DNA of 64,000 nt from positions 44,746 to 108,745 of the forward strand of contig NW_023365795.1 of NCBI RefSeq assembly GCF_000003815.2, in the 5' to 3' direction. Below the pieces are notes generated by a model. That model was not told the DNA's origin. It saw nothing but the letters and a program-made list of their open reading frames with translations, and did no database searches. Both the position numbers and the translations under genes were made by a program. How positions within the stretch are numbered: position 1 is the stretch's first letter; every line of letters begins with the position of its first letter. The DNA is from Branchiostoma floridae (Eukaryota; Chordata; Leptocardii; Amphioxiformes; Branchiostomatidae). Shown here in pieces: positions 21,701 through 31,993 of this stretch.

Positions 21701-24700
21701 CAGCCACTTTGGGTCTTTTGGTGTTTTCCTGACAAGTTTTGTTGCTTCAAGCAGTGCTGCCTTATTTACTATGGCAGCTTTAACTAAGTAAATACCTGCA
21801 TGCAGGAACTACATCTGATTCATATATCGGACAGACTACTGAATACAACATCAGTCCACAGAGGGATCTCCTCAAGAATGTGGGGTAGCTTGGCAGTGAC
21901 ATAAAGGTTAGTTTAAGAACACTTTATACGTGCATCACAGAAAATGAGAGAGGCAAGGCAGGCTTGCTGAATGGTTTCCGATAACGTCAAATGCCTTTTT
22001 AATCCTGGTCAGTTGATGAGCACTTCCTGTGTCATTAGGAAGCTCCTCAAGGGAGGTAGAAAACATTAGGCCACAACAATTTCATTTCTTCCTTCCTGGA
22101 ATCTGATTTGAAATATTTGTGAAAATGCAATTATGCTGAATCATAACATAACACGACAATATCTGAGCGCAAGGTATGTCATTGCTAGCCAAGAGTGAAT
22201 ATATACTTAGTCAGATTCTATTCATGCCATTGCTGAATCTGAAGTTTACAAAGTCAAAAAGCCAAGACTTTATTCATATATGGCCTTGAGTCATGATATT
22301 CAAACTTTTAACTAGTTACAAAATGCTTTGTTGCAGCATTTGCAATTTGTATGTCAATGTTAATAATTTCAAACATGGAAGAGATCTTATTCAATAAATC
22401 AACAAGCTAAGCTGCTGAGCTATGGCCACCAACCTTGCCTTATTTAACCATTTCAATGTTAATTACGTATAGACAAAGCTTGAAGGTCTTTTCTATTATG
22501 AAAGACAATAGGTTCCTGCATTGCTTTACTGTTACTGTAATTAGGCTTAAGCTTGTTACCGAAGATAATTGATCTGATGTAAAAAAAAACAGACTCTTGA
22601 AAAATCTTGCATGTTAACAACAAGTTGGGTACTGGGAGAAGCTCTGTGAGCAACATCGGAATCTACATTGGTAAATTGTCCTTTGGCAAACCACAGCTTC
22701 TTTTTAAATGTGTATGAGAAAATGAAAAAAAGTACTTTTTCTTTTAAGTGTATAAGGCAGGGATAAAGTAAAAAAAAATCTTGCATGTTGACAACAAGTT
22801 GGGTACCAGGAGTGTTGTGTTGTGTTGTTACCTGAGCAGGCCCCTCCTTGCAATGATTTCTGCGTGGGAGTCGTTAACAGTCTGTCCCTCCAGACTGAGG
22901 TGCTCCCCTGTGATACATCGATTACCTGCTCCGTCCGAGAGGCATTGCCAAAAAGCGAGTTCCAATAGGCAGCAGGGAGGAAGAGACAAGGGACAGAGAG
23001 AGGACATTGATGGATTAAGGATATGGTTAAGATGGATGGTCTACTAAGAGCATGAGGATGGAAGAAGTCTGAATTGTTTTCTTGTCAGTAAACCACAGCA
23101 GTGGGAATACAGACATGCCCTTTGGGTTTTGAGTGTCGGTGTAAAAGGCTTGATTCTTCATCAAATGTCTTGTAAAATGTCCTTCTTTTGCACAGAAATC
23201 TACTGTATCTCTTTGCTGATGATGAACACTTAATAAACTGCTTTTAGTAAAAGCTAAAAAGATGACATTTCACAGTTTTGATGATCATTGCATCTGAAAA
23301 AGGGCAATTCAGAAATACCGGTAAGATGAAAAAAATTATTTTGACAATTCTGACTTCTTCTGCCCATGAAGGCAACTACATGTATGTATGTTATCTAAGC
23401 ACAATGTATGTAGGTGTGAGTAGTATATGGAGAGCCGGATGAAAGCAGCACAGATGTTGTCTGATCTGAGAGGAGAGTCAACAATAGAAGAGAATATAAA
23501 GAGTTAGTACCATGGACTTGAGGGCAGATGAGTTTAAGAAATACTTTTTTTCTTGGGATTCATTTTTGGTTCTCTTTTTAAGCTCTTTCTTGAATAACAT
23601 TTCCAAGGAATTCTGGAGTTTGCAAATTTTAGAATAAATGAATAAGAGAATACTCAAAAAAATGAATCAATACAAATTGGCAATATTCACCTTAAAATTT
23701 TCATCTAAACCAAATAAGGATCAAATACTGCTTATTGTTGAAGATCAAAATAAAAATTCCTGATGAACAGCTCATAAACCCTCTTGTCAGTCTGATTATA
23801 AAAATGTAAGAGAAAAGCATCTAAAGATTAGCATGTTTGTGTTTCTACATTGTGGTACCTAAGGAAGGCCCTTCTGCACATGACCTCTGCATGCGAGTCG
23901 TTGATGGCTAGCCCCTGTCTACTCAGCTGGTCACCTGCAATACACCTGTTCCCTGAAAAAATGGCCAGAAGTCTGACTTTGAACTATGGCTATGTGTATA
24001 TGACTCTTACTTTTGAATAGGATATTCATACATGTACATGTACATGCATGTACAGGAGGGAAACAATGAGGCAGGTTGTACTGTTAATAAACATAAAGAG
24101 CACAAGTTCTGTGAAAGATGTGGTTTGTGGTTTTAATTAGTACTTAATGAATGTTTGTCATACATGTAGACCTGTGATACTTTTAGGATATTAAATACCA
24201 CCAGCAAGAATCACATACACAACGACAGTCATTTGGAAGCATTAAACAGCAAATTAGGACATTTTTTCTCTCTTTTTGATCACATTTTATGCTCCCAAAT
24301 GAAACTAATGACAGTGATTTAGAATATGTCCATGAGTCCGAAACAATCAGCAGTCAGCAGCGCCACCTACCTGTGCCTATGCTAATGACAGTCCCTTGGT
24401 CTTCGTCGCCGCGCAGCATCACCATGGCAGCCAGCACCTTCCGTCCGGAGATACTCTCCTGAAGGTTCAGCACGATGTTGTTGAAGACCTGATGGCTGAC
24501 CGACGCGATGCGGTCGAAGTGGGTTGGCTCAGTGGGGGCGGGCTGTGACTGACAAAAAATAAAGTAAATGCAGCTTCGTTACTAATACATAGTTACTACT
24601 TAGTCTAGTAGTCTAATGTTAAATGTAGAGTCAAATTAAAGCTGTACAGCTAACCAACCACCTCTACGTGAAGACCACCTGCAGCTGGCCAGTGTGACCA

Positions 24701-27700
24701 TTTTTAAACAGTCCTATAGATAAATTTTCCCTTCGACAATAAGAATCCTGTCTATAGTTACCACCTGTCCACTTAGACTATATTCTACTGGTCCCCTAAG
24801 TGGTCGGATAGTTTTGATTGTATCATAAAGGGACTTGAGAAATTCAGCGCATCAAAGAAATACATCAGTTGTGCAGACATCTAACATTAAACTTTTATTT
24901 ATCTATTCTAAAATACAAATCTTCACCCTAACAATTCTAATATTCATCATCATCAGTTCTAATATTGTGAAGTCCTGACTGATAATATACTGTCATTCAT
25001 TCTACTCACAGAACCGTTGTTCTTGGGGGTGGGGGGCTTCTGTGGCAGCTGAAGGTGACCTTCACTGATCAGGGTACGCAGCGCCACGTCCGCCGCCTCC
25101 CGCTTCCCGTCTTTCTTGGCTTTTGCAATGACTGCTGGGAACTGGCGCCCTCCCACCACAGCTGCCATGGTGAATCTAGATAATTGTGGAGATCATTTCG
25201 GTTAGCCAAGATTCCCCCAGTTTGATGTAATATAGGTGATCTGACAACTATAAAATATTATGTACTAATTAGAATACAAAACAAAGCAACAAGACAGTTA
25301 GCTGATGGAAAAAAACAAACATTATGGCAACTTGTAACAAATAAGTCTTACAGCAAAGTAAACAACAAGTGGAGATCAATTTCAGTTTGGGATGACTCTG
25401 TGAATATGAAAATATTAGTCACCTTTTAGTTTCATATTTTGATCTGTTGCTGAATAAATCTGACACTAAGATGTGTGTTGACATGTCATTCTAAACAATA
25501 TACTCATCCCTATATCATACTTAGTCTATTTTTTCACTTGTTGAAGTTAAAAGAACAATATTTTGTTGAACTATTTCATTATATATTTACTGGATACTTA
25601 GATATAATGCGAAGAAGACTTTGGAAAACAAATTCTTTCAGTTGCTAAAAGCACCTAAACGTGTAGTGATTGGATTCAGTACAAACTACAGTAAATTGTT
25701 TCCTAACTTAACCTGTAGCACACCAAAGCAGCCATTTGGCTATCAATTTTCCATAGCTTATAATTTAATACACTTAGGCAGCAGAAAGGCAGTTAACCGT
25801 CTCCTTACTGTGTTAGACTTTTGGCATCAAATTTGCATAGTTTACAGAGTAAAACAGCAGAGAGAACGTTAAGGTTTTTCCACTGCATGAAAGTCACATT
25901 TGACTATCAATTTTCCATAGGTTATAATTATGTAGTAAGGCACCAGGAAGACAGTTAACCCTCTTCTTACTGTGTTAGACTTTTAGCATCAAATTTGCAT
26001 AGTATACAGAGTAAGGCAGCAGGGAGAATGTTAAGGTTTTTCCACTGCATGAAAGTCACATTTGTCTGTATCATGCATTAAATATGACATGCTTCCTGCA
26101 AAAGGATATAACTTTCCGCCAGAGGAACTATTAAGGACATTAGTCCGCACCTGCGACCAGATACACCTCTTCCTCAGGGTAACATAAAGTACCGGCTTAT
26201 CCCTCAAGCAATTAATATCATTCCACAGACACTTTTGAAGGTCAAATTAGTCATCTTGTTACCATTGCATCTCAGAGTTAATACTGTATTATATTATGTG
26301 GTATTGAATCCTTGTCTTTGTGGCCCAGAACACACAGGAATAAATAATGTGTGTAATGCGATAATTGCTGGAATGATAAAATGTAGGCTCCTAGATCCCC
26401 CGGTGTGAATTTGCCATCCTAATCTGATCATGACTCTGAAAGGGTATTAGGAGGATTAAGTACCAGACTTATCGCATAATTAGAAAGAATGTGCAAATGG
26501 AAGGAATACATTATTGATGATCGTTACGTAAGACCCAATTTTTTGCTAGGAGCATATTTCTAACATACAGCTGTTGATATGATAAGTAAGAAATATAAAG
26601 CAGACATATATTGTATTGCCAAAACATTATCACATGTCAACTTTTTTACATTTTGAAAATTAATGGTGCATCATTTTGCAATTAGAATTTCTGGGGTAAA
26701 TTGCACCTGTGCATGAACAAGTCACATTGGGCAAACAGACTATGAAGTTCTAATAGAATTTAATTCATTGAAACTGTTGACTCAATTGACAACATACACA
26801 CAATATAAGTTATCATTCCCTTTTGTTGGTATTGTATATTGTTTGTGTATTATCTTGATTAGTTCTCAAAGAAGAGAATATATATACATATTGATTCGAA
26901 TGTTTCTTCAAATCTCATTTTCGACTTTGCCCTTTGAATATGCTCTCATTGTGTAACTTGTCATTTGCGACATTAATAAAGCTACTGAGTTAATAATTAC
27001 CAGTCTCATAATTACAGCAATTCCCTTGATTATGTTGCCAACTATGATGGATAATTAACACACAGCCAGATGTTGTTGGGAGATAACAGATAAAATTAAC
27101 AATAAAAAACAAAGAAACAGACAGGCTGAAAATTTAATTTCAAATCTGTCACATCACACTGAAAGTTAGGCAAAACTGTCTGTGGAATACTCAATGTATA
27201 GTAATTGCTGTTTTTGCCCTGCCGCAAAGTAAAGGGAGACAAGTTGGGAAAAAAATTGCCTTTATTATGAACTCAAAGTTTAAAAAAATGATTAATCAGG
27301 CAGAATATGATACCTGAAATGATACCAAGAAATACATCTAAATTTTCTTCTTTGACTCTGACTTTAATCAGATTTCTTTATTTTTTGCAAGTTACAGCAA
27401 AAAATTATTTTGCACATTTTGCAGCTTCTTTGTATGATTTATGGTATGGCCATACTTTTGGAAACAGATGAAAATTGGTGCAAGCATGGATGTCATCCAT
27501 ATAATCAATTCAGTGTAGCCTAATGTAAAAAAATGGATGATTGAGAAACATTCCATTAAGTAGCTCACTTATGTGCAGCCAAAACTGATGCACAACTTTG
27601 GAGTACAAGGACATAAGGTCATATAATTCAATAATACTTTGATAAAGCTAGATGATTGGCCGATCAATTTCAAGGCCAATGATTTCAAGGCTGACTCAAA

Positions 27701-30700
27701 ATTGTCTCCAAGGGACTATCAACATGCAGTAACGTTAAATAACTAACAGCAAGTTACATAATTGCACATGCTCAAAAATAAGTACAACTTTTGAGCACAA
27801 AGATATATAACATAAGGATACTAGGGTGAACTTTGATGTATAGCCAATCAAATTCAAGGGCAATGCTGACTTTGCAACAGAAGTGACTTATGTGGAGACT
27901 GTCATTCTCAACTAGGACTGTTTAGCCATAGCCATGCTGTGAATTAGATAATTACCATCATGGAGAATAGTGGCAAACAGAGGCTATAGGCATGTAGTAT
28001 ATAGTAGAGTGGATTCATTCCTCAAGCTGCTGACATCTTGCACACTGCAGTCGTCCCTCAGTAAGTCCCTCTGGAGCCACATAGTTTAAGTTTTAAACTT
28101 GTATTCAGCCTGTCGGCCAACATTGGCTATACTCGCTTTTATTTACACTTCTCTCTGGATCTTTGCAATGGGAGCTAATACAAACTCCTCAGTCTACATG
28201 AAACATTTTTACATTAACATTTTTGAGAGTCACTTCTGCATGGATCCAATGTGTAAAATTTTGGATGAGGATTGCTGGCAAATGTTTCTTTGTATGGACC
28301 ATTGTCTTTCCTTATTTGTTCATTTAGTGTCTAGAAGCCACTTTAATATGTATTTTATGCATAAAACTTTGATAACGGTAAAATCTTGGTGCGGGTAGAC
28401 AGCATCCAATCATTAACCATATAAATTATAGTGGTGAAAAGCTATTACAAGCTGCCTCCTTAGAATACAAAATTCTCTCCTTAGTTTGATGTTTCAGCTT
28501 GAAAACAACAAAAAAAATACATCCTTTTGCTGACAGGAAATCTTTTCTGCTATGTCTTTTAACTAATAGGCCCAGTTCAAGACCAGTAACTACTGTACGC
28601 TACCCATGATTGCTCAAATGCACCAGAGCTGATTTGAAGTCAGACCCTGGCTTTTGAATTGGCACAGTGGCAAATTTTTATGGCTGGCTGCCAAACCTGA
28701 GAGAAATCGGACATGATAGAATTTGAGCAATGACTACAGGACTCTGGTTTCCTCTATGAAAATGTCAAGTTCATGCCACATGCATTTTGTATGCAAGTGT
28801 CATATGACACAGCTTTAGACTTTGACAATGTGACAAATGCACCAAGCTGACAGCAACATCCTTGTAGCAGTTTGCCTTTAAAGGATGTGTTTGTGATGGA
28901 CTAGTGCACTATGAGTTCCAGGAAAATCAAGGAAATTGCTTGCCTACATACAAAGCTTGAATAATCAGGTGCCTGTAATCAGTCTCACCCTCTACATCTT
29001 TAACTGCAAACCATTACTTCCGTAGGCCATATCAATTTAATCTATTGGTTCTTGGATGTTTTCAGAAAGAATATATGGAGCACTGGCAAAAAAGAAATAA
29101 CAACTAGAAATGTTTTCCCTATAGTCTTTTGTCAAGCAACTCAAACACAATACTTTAGTATCAGGCTTGGTCTATACTATTGTGTGCAACTGAAAAAAAA
29201 AAATTTGCTCATGTTTACAATAACAGCTAATATCCAAACTAAGCTCTGATTAGGTACAGATGGAGAAGAAGAAGAAAGAAAAAGAAAACACCAGCAAAAA
29301 AAAGCTACATTTTTCCCTATACCACAGAAAACACTTTTCAAAAATTGCAAAAAGAGGTGGGTAAAGATAAGGTCTAATACAAAACATAAAGGATAATAAG
29401 CTTTCAGCTTTAAAAAAGCAAACAAATACATGTACTAAATAACTGTACAGTAGCTGCCCCTGTTACCAAAAGTCATAAAAAATGACCAAAAGTACACCTT
29501 TATGTAAATTTGTCCTTCATGAATGAATTTTTTATTGCAATGATGATGACATTGTAAAGAAATCTATACAAGCAATAAAGCCAATACACTGCACTGGAAA
29601 GTTGTTGAATGGCCTTATAGTAATCAAATGGTGAAAATTTGCTTAATGGAAGGTGTCGTGAATTTCTTTTATTATTTTTGGAAAAAGTGAAGTGGGCAAT
29701 TCTGAGAACCAATGAATTAAATTGGTGTTGCCTTAGAGCCAAAGTACAAGTCTACATGTACATGATGATGAGTCTTCCACTCTACTAGCTTGAGAGTTTG
29801 CCAAGCATGATTGAATCTGGGCCATACATCAAAAACAAACTTCTGTAGATTTTTCTCCCCAGCAAATGATTGGACGAGGCAACTTGCCAACAGTTTTTAG
29901 GACCTGGTCTGTTTATTGATGGCAGTGGCAACCATCAAGTGTATTGAATTTCATGATACATTACAACCGGTAACAATGAATTTCTTAAAATACCCTCCCC
30001 CCAAGACTTCTTGTTATTGCAGTTATAATTCTTCAGTCCAAGACTTTTAGCATCTTACCTTGGATTATGAGGAGGTCCAGTTTCTGCGATCACTTCGATG
30101 GATGCCTTGACGTGCCGGGACTGTGCATACTCCATCAGAGCGCTGATGGGATTCTTGTTCAGAGCAGCAAAGGTCTCGTTGTTGAGAACCGGGGCGGCTT
30201 GTCGCTCGACTGGCGTAGTGGCGGCGTCACCACCTTGTCCTGGCTGGTTAGGGTTAGCTTGGAATGCTGAGTTTTGCTGGATGATCCCGGTTGGGCTAGG
30301 AGGGACGGCAAACTGACCAGTACCATTCATGGAACGTCCGTCTTGGAAATTAGGAGCAGGTGCGCCGCTGGCTGTGTTTTCCATGATGCTTCTTTGTGAC
30401 ATGTGTGCTTTTCCTGCAGCGAGGATGGTCCAGCAGGGTGGACAGTCGTTAATCTTAGCGACGAAGCCCTTATTCTGGAGTGCGTACAGTGTGGGGTTGA
30501 TGTCCTTCTTAGTCTGGAAGCCCAGGGCCTTTGCAAGGTCAAGTGAGGTCGTCTTCTGGTTCTCTCGTTTTGCAAGCTCGATGAGGGTTTCCAAAGCGAG
30601 ATCCCGTTCTGCGGGCTGGACGCTTGGCTGTGCCGGGGCTCCCAGCATCTGCAGCGCGGTGTCCACAGTGAAGGAAGACGGAGAACTTCGAGAGCCGTTG

Positions 30701-31993
30701 GTAGCTGCAGAGGTTTCCAAGGGCGTGTCCCCTGCCTCCATGGAAACTGGGGAGGGCGGGAGGTTGGTGAGACGTGCTGCTTCCACGACTTGCCACAGGG
30801 GCGGCACATCATTCACCTTTTTCACCAGGCCCTTCCGTTGCATAGCAAAGAGTGTTGGGTTGATTTCCTTCTTCGTGCGGAAACCGACCATCTTGGCTAA
30901 ATCGTTGGAGTTGATTGGGCTGTCTGCTCTGGAGAGGGCCGCCAGCAGCCTGTCTTCTAGAGACCCTGCTGCAAACTGGGACGAAGATGGGGCGGGATTT
31001 GCAGCCTGGGATACTGCAGGGGGCGAAGGTGGCATCCCATTTGCTCCCTGGACATTCACGCCTTCCTGAACCTGTTGAGGCATGGAGGCCAGATTCTGGT
31101 TATGGTCGATGTCCATTGGTTCTGACTTCACCTGCCAGTTGGGTGCCACAGAAGGGGGAGGGGCGCTCGGGCCAGGAATGGGACCGTTTTGATACTTTGG
31201 TGAGGGCGTCTGTCTTTCGTTCTTCACGCCTGGACTCATGCGCTGCTCGTTGGGGTAATACATAGGTTGCTCGTATCTCACCGAGTCTATTCTGTCTCCG
31301 TTCTGGAAGTCGCTGCGAGCATCGTAGTATTCGTACTCGGGTTCACGCTCCTGCATTCGGTTGGGTCCAGGGTGGTTGAGGTGGTTGGGTATTGCTGTGA
31401 CGCCTGGAACAAGCCCCCAGCGTGGGGGTGTCTCTGAGACCTGATGGATTAGAAAAGTATTTGCATGAAAGCTAAAAAGTGTTGGCTGCTCAAAATCATC
31501 CTTAAAAGGATTGTCTGGGTTGCTGAAAATTCAAAGTCACAGATTGATGATTGCATCATGCTGGATCCTGGAGTACCATGCTTCGATATAAAATTACCTT
31601 TTCTATTGTCCGAGTGTTCCTCAAGTTAAAACTATTGGAGCCTACAGAAATGCCATCCAAGTTGGTTTTCTTCAGCTTTCATGCATGTACTTTCCTCTTA
31701 CACACTTTATGGTAAGTAAGGGAGCAGCAGAAAACCAACTAGGGTGACACCAAAGCTAACTACAGAATGCTATAATTTAACAACAAGCACTGATCTAGAT
31801 TATCAATCATGGTTCTTACCTTGACTAAGAGGCCCCGTTTTTGCATAGCATACAGGGTGGGGTTGACTTGCTTGCGGCTGGCCAGACCAAGGTGGTTGGC
31901 AATCTCGGTGGGGTCCTTCGGCTCCTGGAACTGCACCAAGAAGGAGATGATCGCATCCCACCTCTCCTGCGTGTAGCCATTCTCAGGACCCTG
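15482..31993 (-). CDS. ADAR: ADAR1-like double-stranded RNA adenosine deaminase with three Z-alpha domains
   Basis: The protein converts adenosine to inosine in double-stranded RNA. Recognised exons, in transcript order: 31820-31993, 30059-31440, 25010-25175, 24371-24548, one of two alternatives (23859-23952 or 22832-22925), 20796-21079, 20225-20407, 16278-16390, 15885-16012 and 15482-15737. All are GT-AG and all phases agree, giving 985 residues (1009 with the candidate first exon at 44629-44700, used for numbering). Order: Z-alpha 1 (about 30-93), Z-alpha 2 (241-300), Z-alpha 3 (362-423), one dsRBD (508-577), then the deaminase. Catalytic features are present: H678-A-E680, zinc ligands C735 (PCGDG) and C813 (SCSDK), and the base-flipping loop Glu785 (GEGTIP). 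Human ADAR1 has two Z domains and three dsRBDs, so this layout is different. The 5' end is uncertain. Confidence 0.95.
15885..16012 (-). CDS. ADAR: ADAR exon: NWCL segment
   Basis: The exon is 128 nt, phase 0 to phase 2. It encodes VGRV, then [12 protein letters not shown] and VIDSTKGK, the conserved C-terminal part of the deaminase fold. Acceptor is TTTCCAG and donor GAGAG/GTAGGG. Confidence 0.93.
16278..16390 (-). CDS. ADAR: ADAR exon: HLTRAVCCR segment
   Basis: The exon is 113 nt, phase 1 to phase 0. It encodes [16 protein letters not shown] and [10 protein letters not shown], matching the conserved region after the zinc site. Acceptor is CTGCTAG and donor CACAG/GTATGT. Confidence 0.93.
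16839..16870. repeat. Perfect GTTGCAC hairpin and dispersed copies
   Basis: CCAGGTTGCACA and TGTGCAACCTGG form perfect 12-bp arms around an 8-nt loop. The motif GTTGCAC or GTGCAAC recurs several times up to about 17120, giving a local cluster. Confidence 0.75.
17586..17680. repeat. 20-bp inverted repeat in an ADAR intron
   Basis: 17586-17605 (CTGGGTATCAG...) pairs with 17661-17680 with one mismatch in 20, leaving a 55-nt loop. Confidence 0.75.
18495..18689. mobile_element. TACTGTAAAT-type MITE, copy 2
   Basis: The left end TACTGTAAATC with GTTTGCAGTGATTTTAT is matched by the reverse complement of the right end (18657-18689). It is diverged from copy 1. Confidence 0.65.
20225..20407 (-). CDS. 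ADAR: ADAR exon: flipping loop and second zinc-ligand Cys
   Basis: The exon is 183 nt, phase 1 to phase 1. It starts with GEGTIP, whose Glu corresponds to ADAR2 E488 and ADAR1 E1008. [20 protein letters not shown] follows with the third zinc ligand Cys, then [11 protein letters not shown]. The donor is CTGG/GTATGT. Confidence 0.95.
20796..21079 (-). CDS. ADAR: ADAR exon: deaminase core with zinc ligand PCGDG
   Basis: The exon is 284 nt, from phase 2 to phase 1. It contains RYLYQQL, the beta strand [17 protein letters not shown] with the zinc-binding Cys, and [11 protein letters not shown] leading into the base-flipping loop. Acceptor is CCCCAG and donor CAAG/GTAAAG. Confidence 0.95.
21080..22831 (-). 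other. ADAR intron after alternative exon b
   Basis: This intron is 1.75 kb and AT-rich. It holds a 31-bp direct repeat (22602-22632 and 22776-22806, one mismatch) just after the donor of exon b. No third copy of the catalytic exon was found here. Confidence 0.7.
22832..22925 (-). CDS. ADAR: ADAR alternative catalytic exon b (HAE, ADAR1-like flank)
   Basis: The exon is 94 nt with the same phases as exon a. It encodes HAE within [18 protein letters not shown], close to human ADAR1 (LKGETVND, then HAEII). Acceptor is GAGCAG and donor CTCAG/GTAACA. It is 17/30 identical in protein to exon a. About 930 nt of intron separates the two, so steric blocking of the intron is not what keeps them apart. 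Confidence 0.95.
22926..23858 (-). other. Intron between the two alternative catalytic exons
   Basis: This intron is about 930 nt with no further exon copy and no long repeat seen. Its length is well above the minimum for splicing, so mutual exclusion must come from another mechanism. Confidence 0.7.
23859..23952 (-). CDS. ADAR: ADAR alternative catalytic exon a (HAE, ADAR2-like flank)
   Basis: The exon is 94 nt, entering in phase 1 and leaving in phase 2. It encodes the catalytic HAE within [18 protein letters not shown]. The residues ND and RR, which in ADAR2 contact inositol hexakisphosphate or its network, are kept. Acceptor is TTTTTCAG and donor CTTAG/GTACCA. The GLAIND stretch is closer to human ADAR2 (GLALND) than to ADAR1. 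It is intact, with no stop or frameshift, and is the upstream member of the pair. Confidence 0.92.
24043..24048 (-). promoter_or_regulatory. UGCAUG (RBFOX-type) motif upstream of exon a
   Basis: In transcript sense the intron reads UGCAUG 91 nt before the acceptor of exon a. RBFOX proteins bind this hexamer and usually repress an exon when bound upstream. A single hexamer can occur by chance. Confidence 0.25.
24371..24548 (-). CDS. ADAR: ADAR exon: start of the deaminase domain
   Basis: The exon holds 59 codons plus 1 nt. It encodes [12 protein letters not shown] and [10 protein letters not shown], the conserved opening of the ADAR deaminase, and ends in ISIGT. A second acceptor AG six bases on (exon from 24542) would remove two residues (Ser-Gln) in frame. 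The donor is ACAG/GTAGGT in phase 1, feeding both alternative catalytic exons. Confidence 0.95.
25010..25175 (-). CDS. ADAR: ADAR exon: second half of the dsRBD
   Basis: One nt completes the Arg codon, then 55 codons follow. The sequence [20 protein letters not shown] carries the KKxxK-type RNA-backbone-binding helix of a dsRBD. The donor is TCT/GTGAGT in phase 0. No other dsRBD was found in the gene. Confidence 0.95.
25176..30058 (-). other. ADAR intron splitting the dsRBD
   Basis: This intron is 4.9 kb and AT-rich. It holds a 163-bp tandem duplication at about 25733-26067 and a weak diverged duplication near 27585-27880. No coding exon was recognised. Confidence 0.7.
25733..26067. repeat. 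163-bp tandem duplication
   Basis: The segment starting TATCAATTTTCCATAG recurs at 25741 and 25904. Long identical tracts such as TTAAGGTTTTTCCACTGCAT occur in both copies. Confidence 0.85.
30059..31440 (-). CDS. ADAR: ADAR exon: Z-alpha 2, Z-alpha 3 and first half of the dsRBD
   Basis: This large exon (460 codons plus 2 nt) begins with the wing of Z-alpha 1 (VSETPPRW). A Pro/Gln-rich linker follows. Z-alpha 2 is at about 30787-30966 ([16 protein letters not shown]) and Z-alpha 3 at about 30418-30609 ([16 protein letters not shown]). After a second linker the dsRBD starts near 30165 ([11 protein letters not shown]). The donor is CCAAG/GTAAGA in phase 2. Z-alpha 2 has Phe where the usual Z-contact Tyr sits. 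Confidence 0.95.
31820..31993 (-). CDS. ADAR: ADAR exon: Z-alpha domain 1 (first part)
   Basis: The exon holds 58 codons and ends in phase 0 with donor AAG/GTAAGA. It encodes the winged-helix core with the recognition helix [11 protein letters not shown], retaining the Lys, Asn and Tyr used by Z-alpha to bind Z-form nucleic acid. The beta-wing ETPPRW is completed by the next exon. The 3' splice site is a tandem CAGCAG, so the first Gln may be optional. Confidence 0.9.

Noticed and set aside
21080-24370. Search for a third copy of the ADAR catalytic exon
   Set aside because: No further HAE-coding segment with flanking splice sites was seen; only two copies are present.
30329-31069. 246-codon plus-strand open frame across the ADAR exon
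   Set aside because: The minus frame encodes clear Z-alpha domains; the plus frame is an antisense artefact with no domain.
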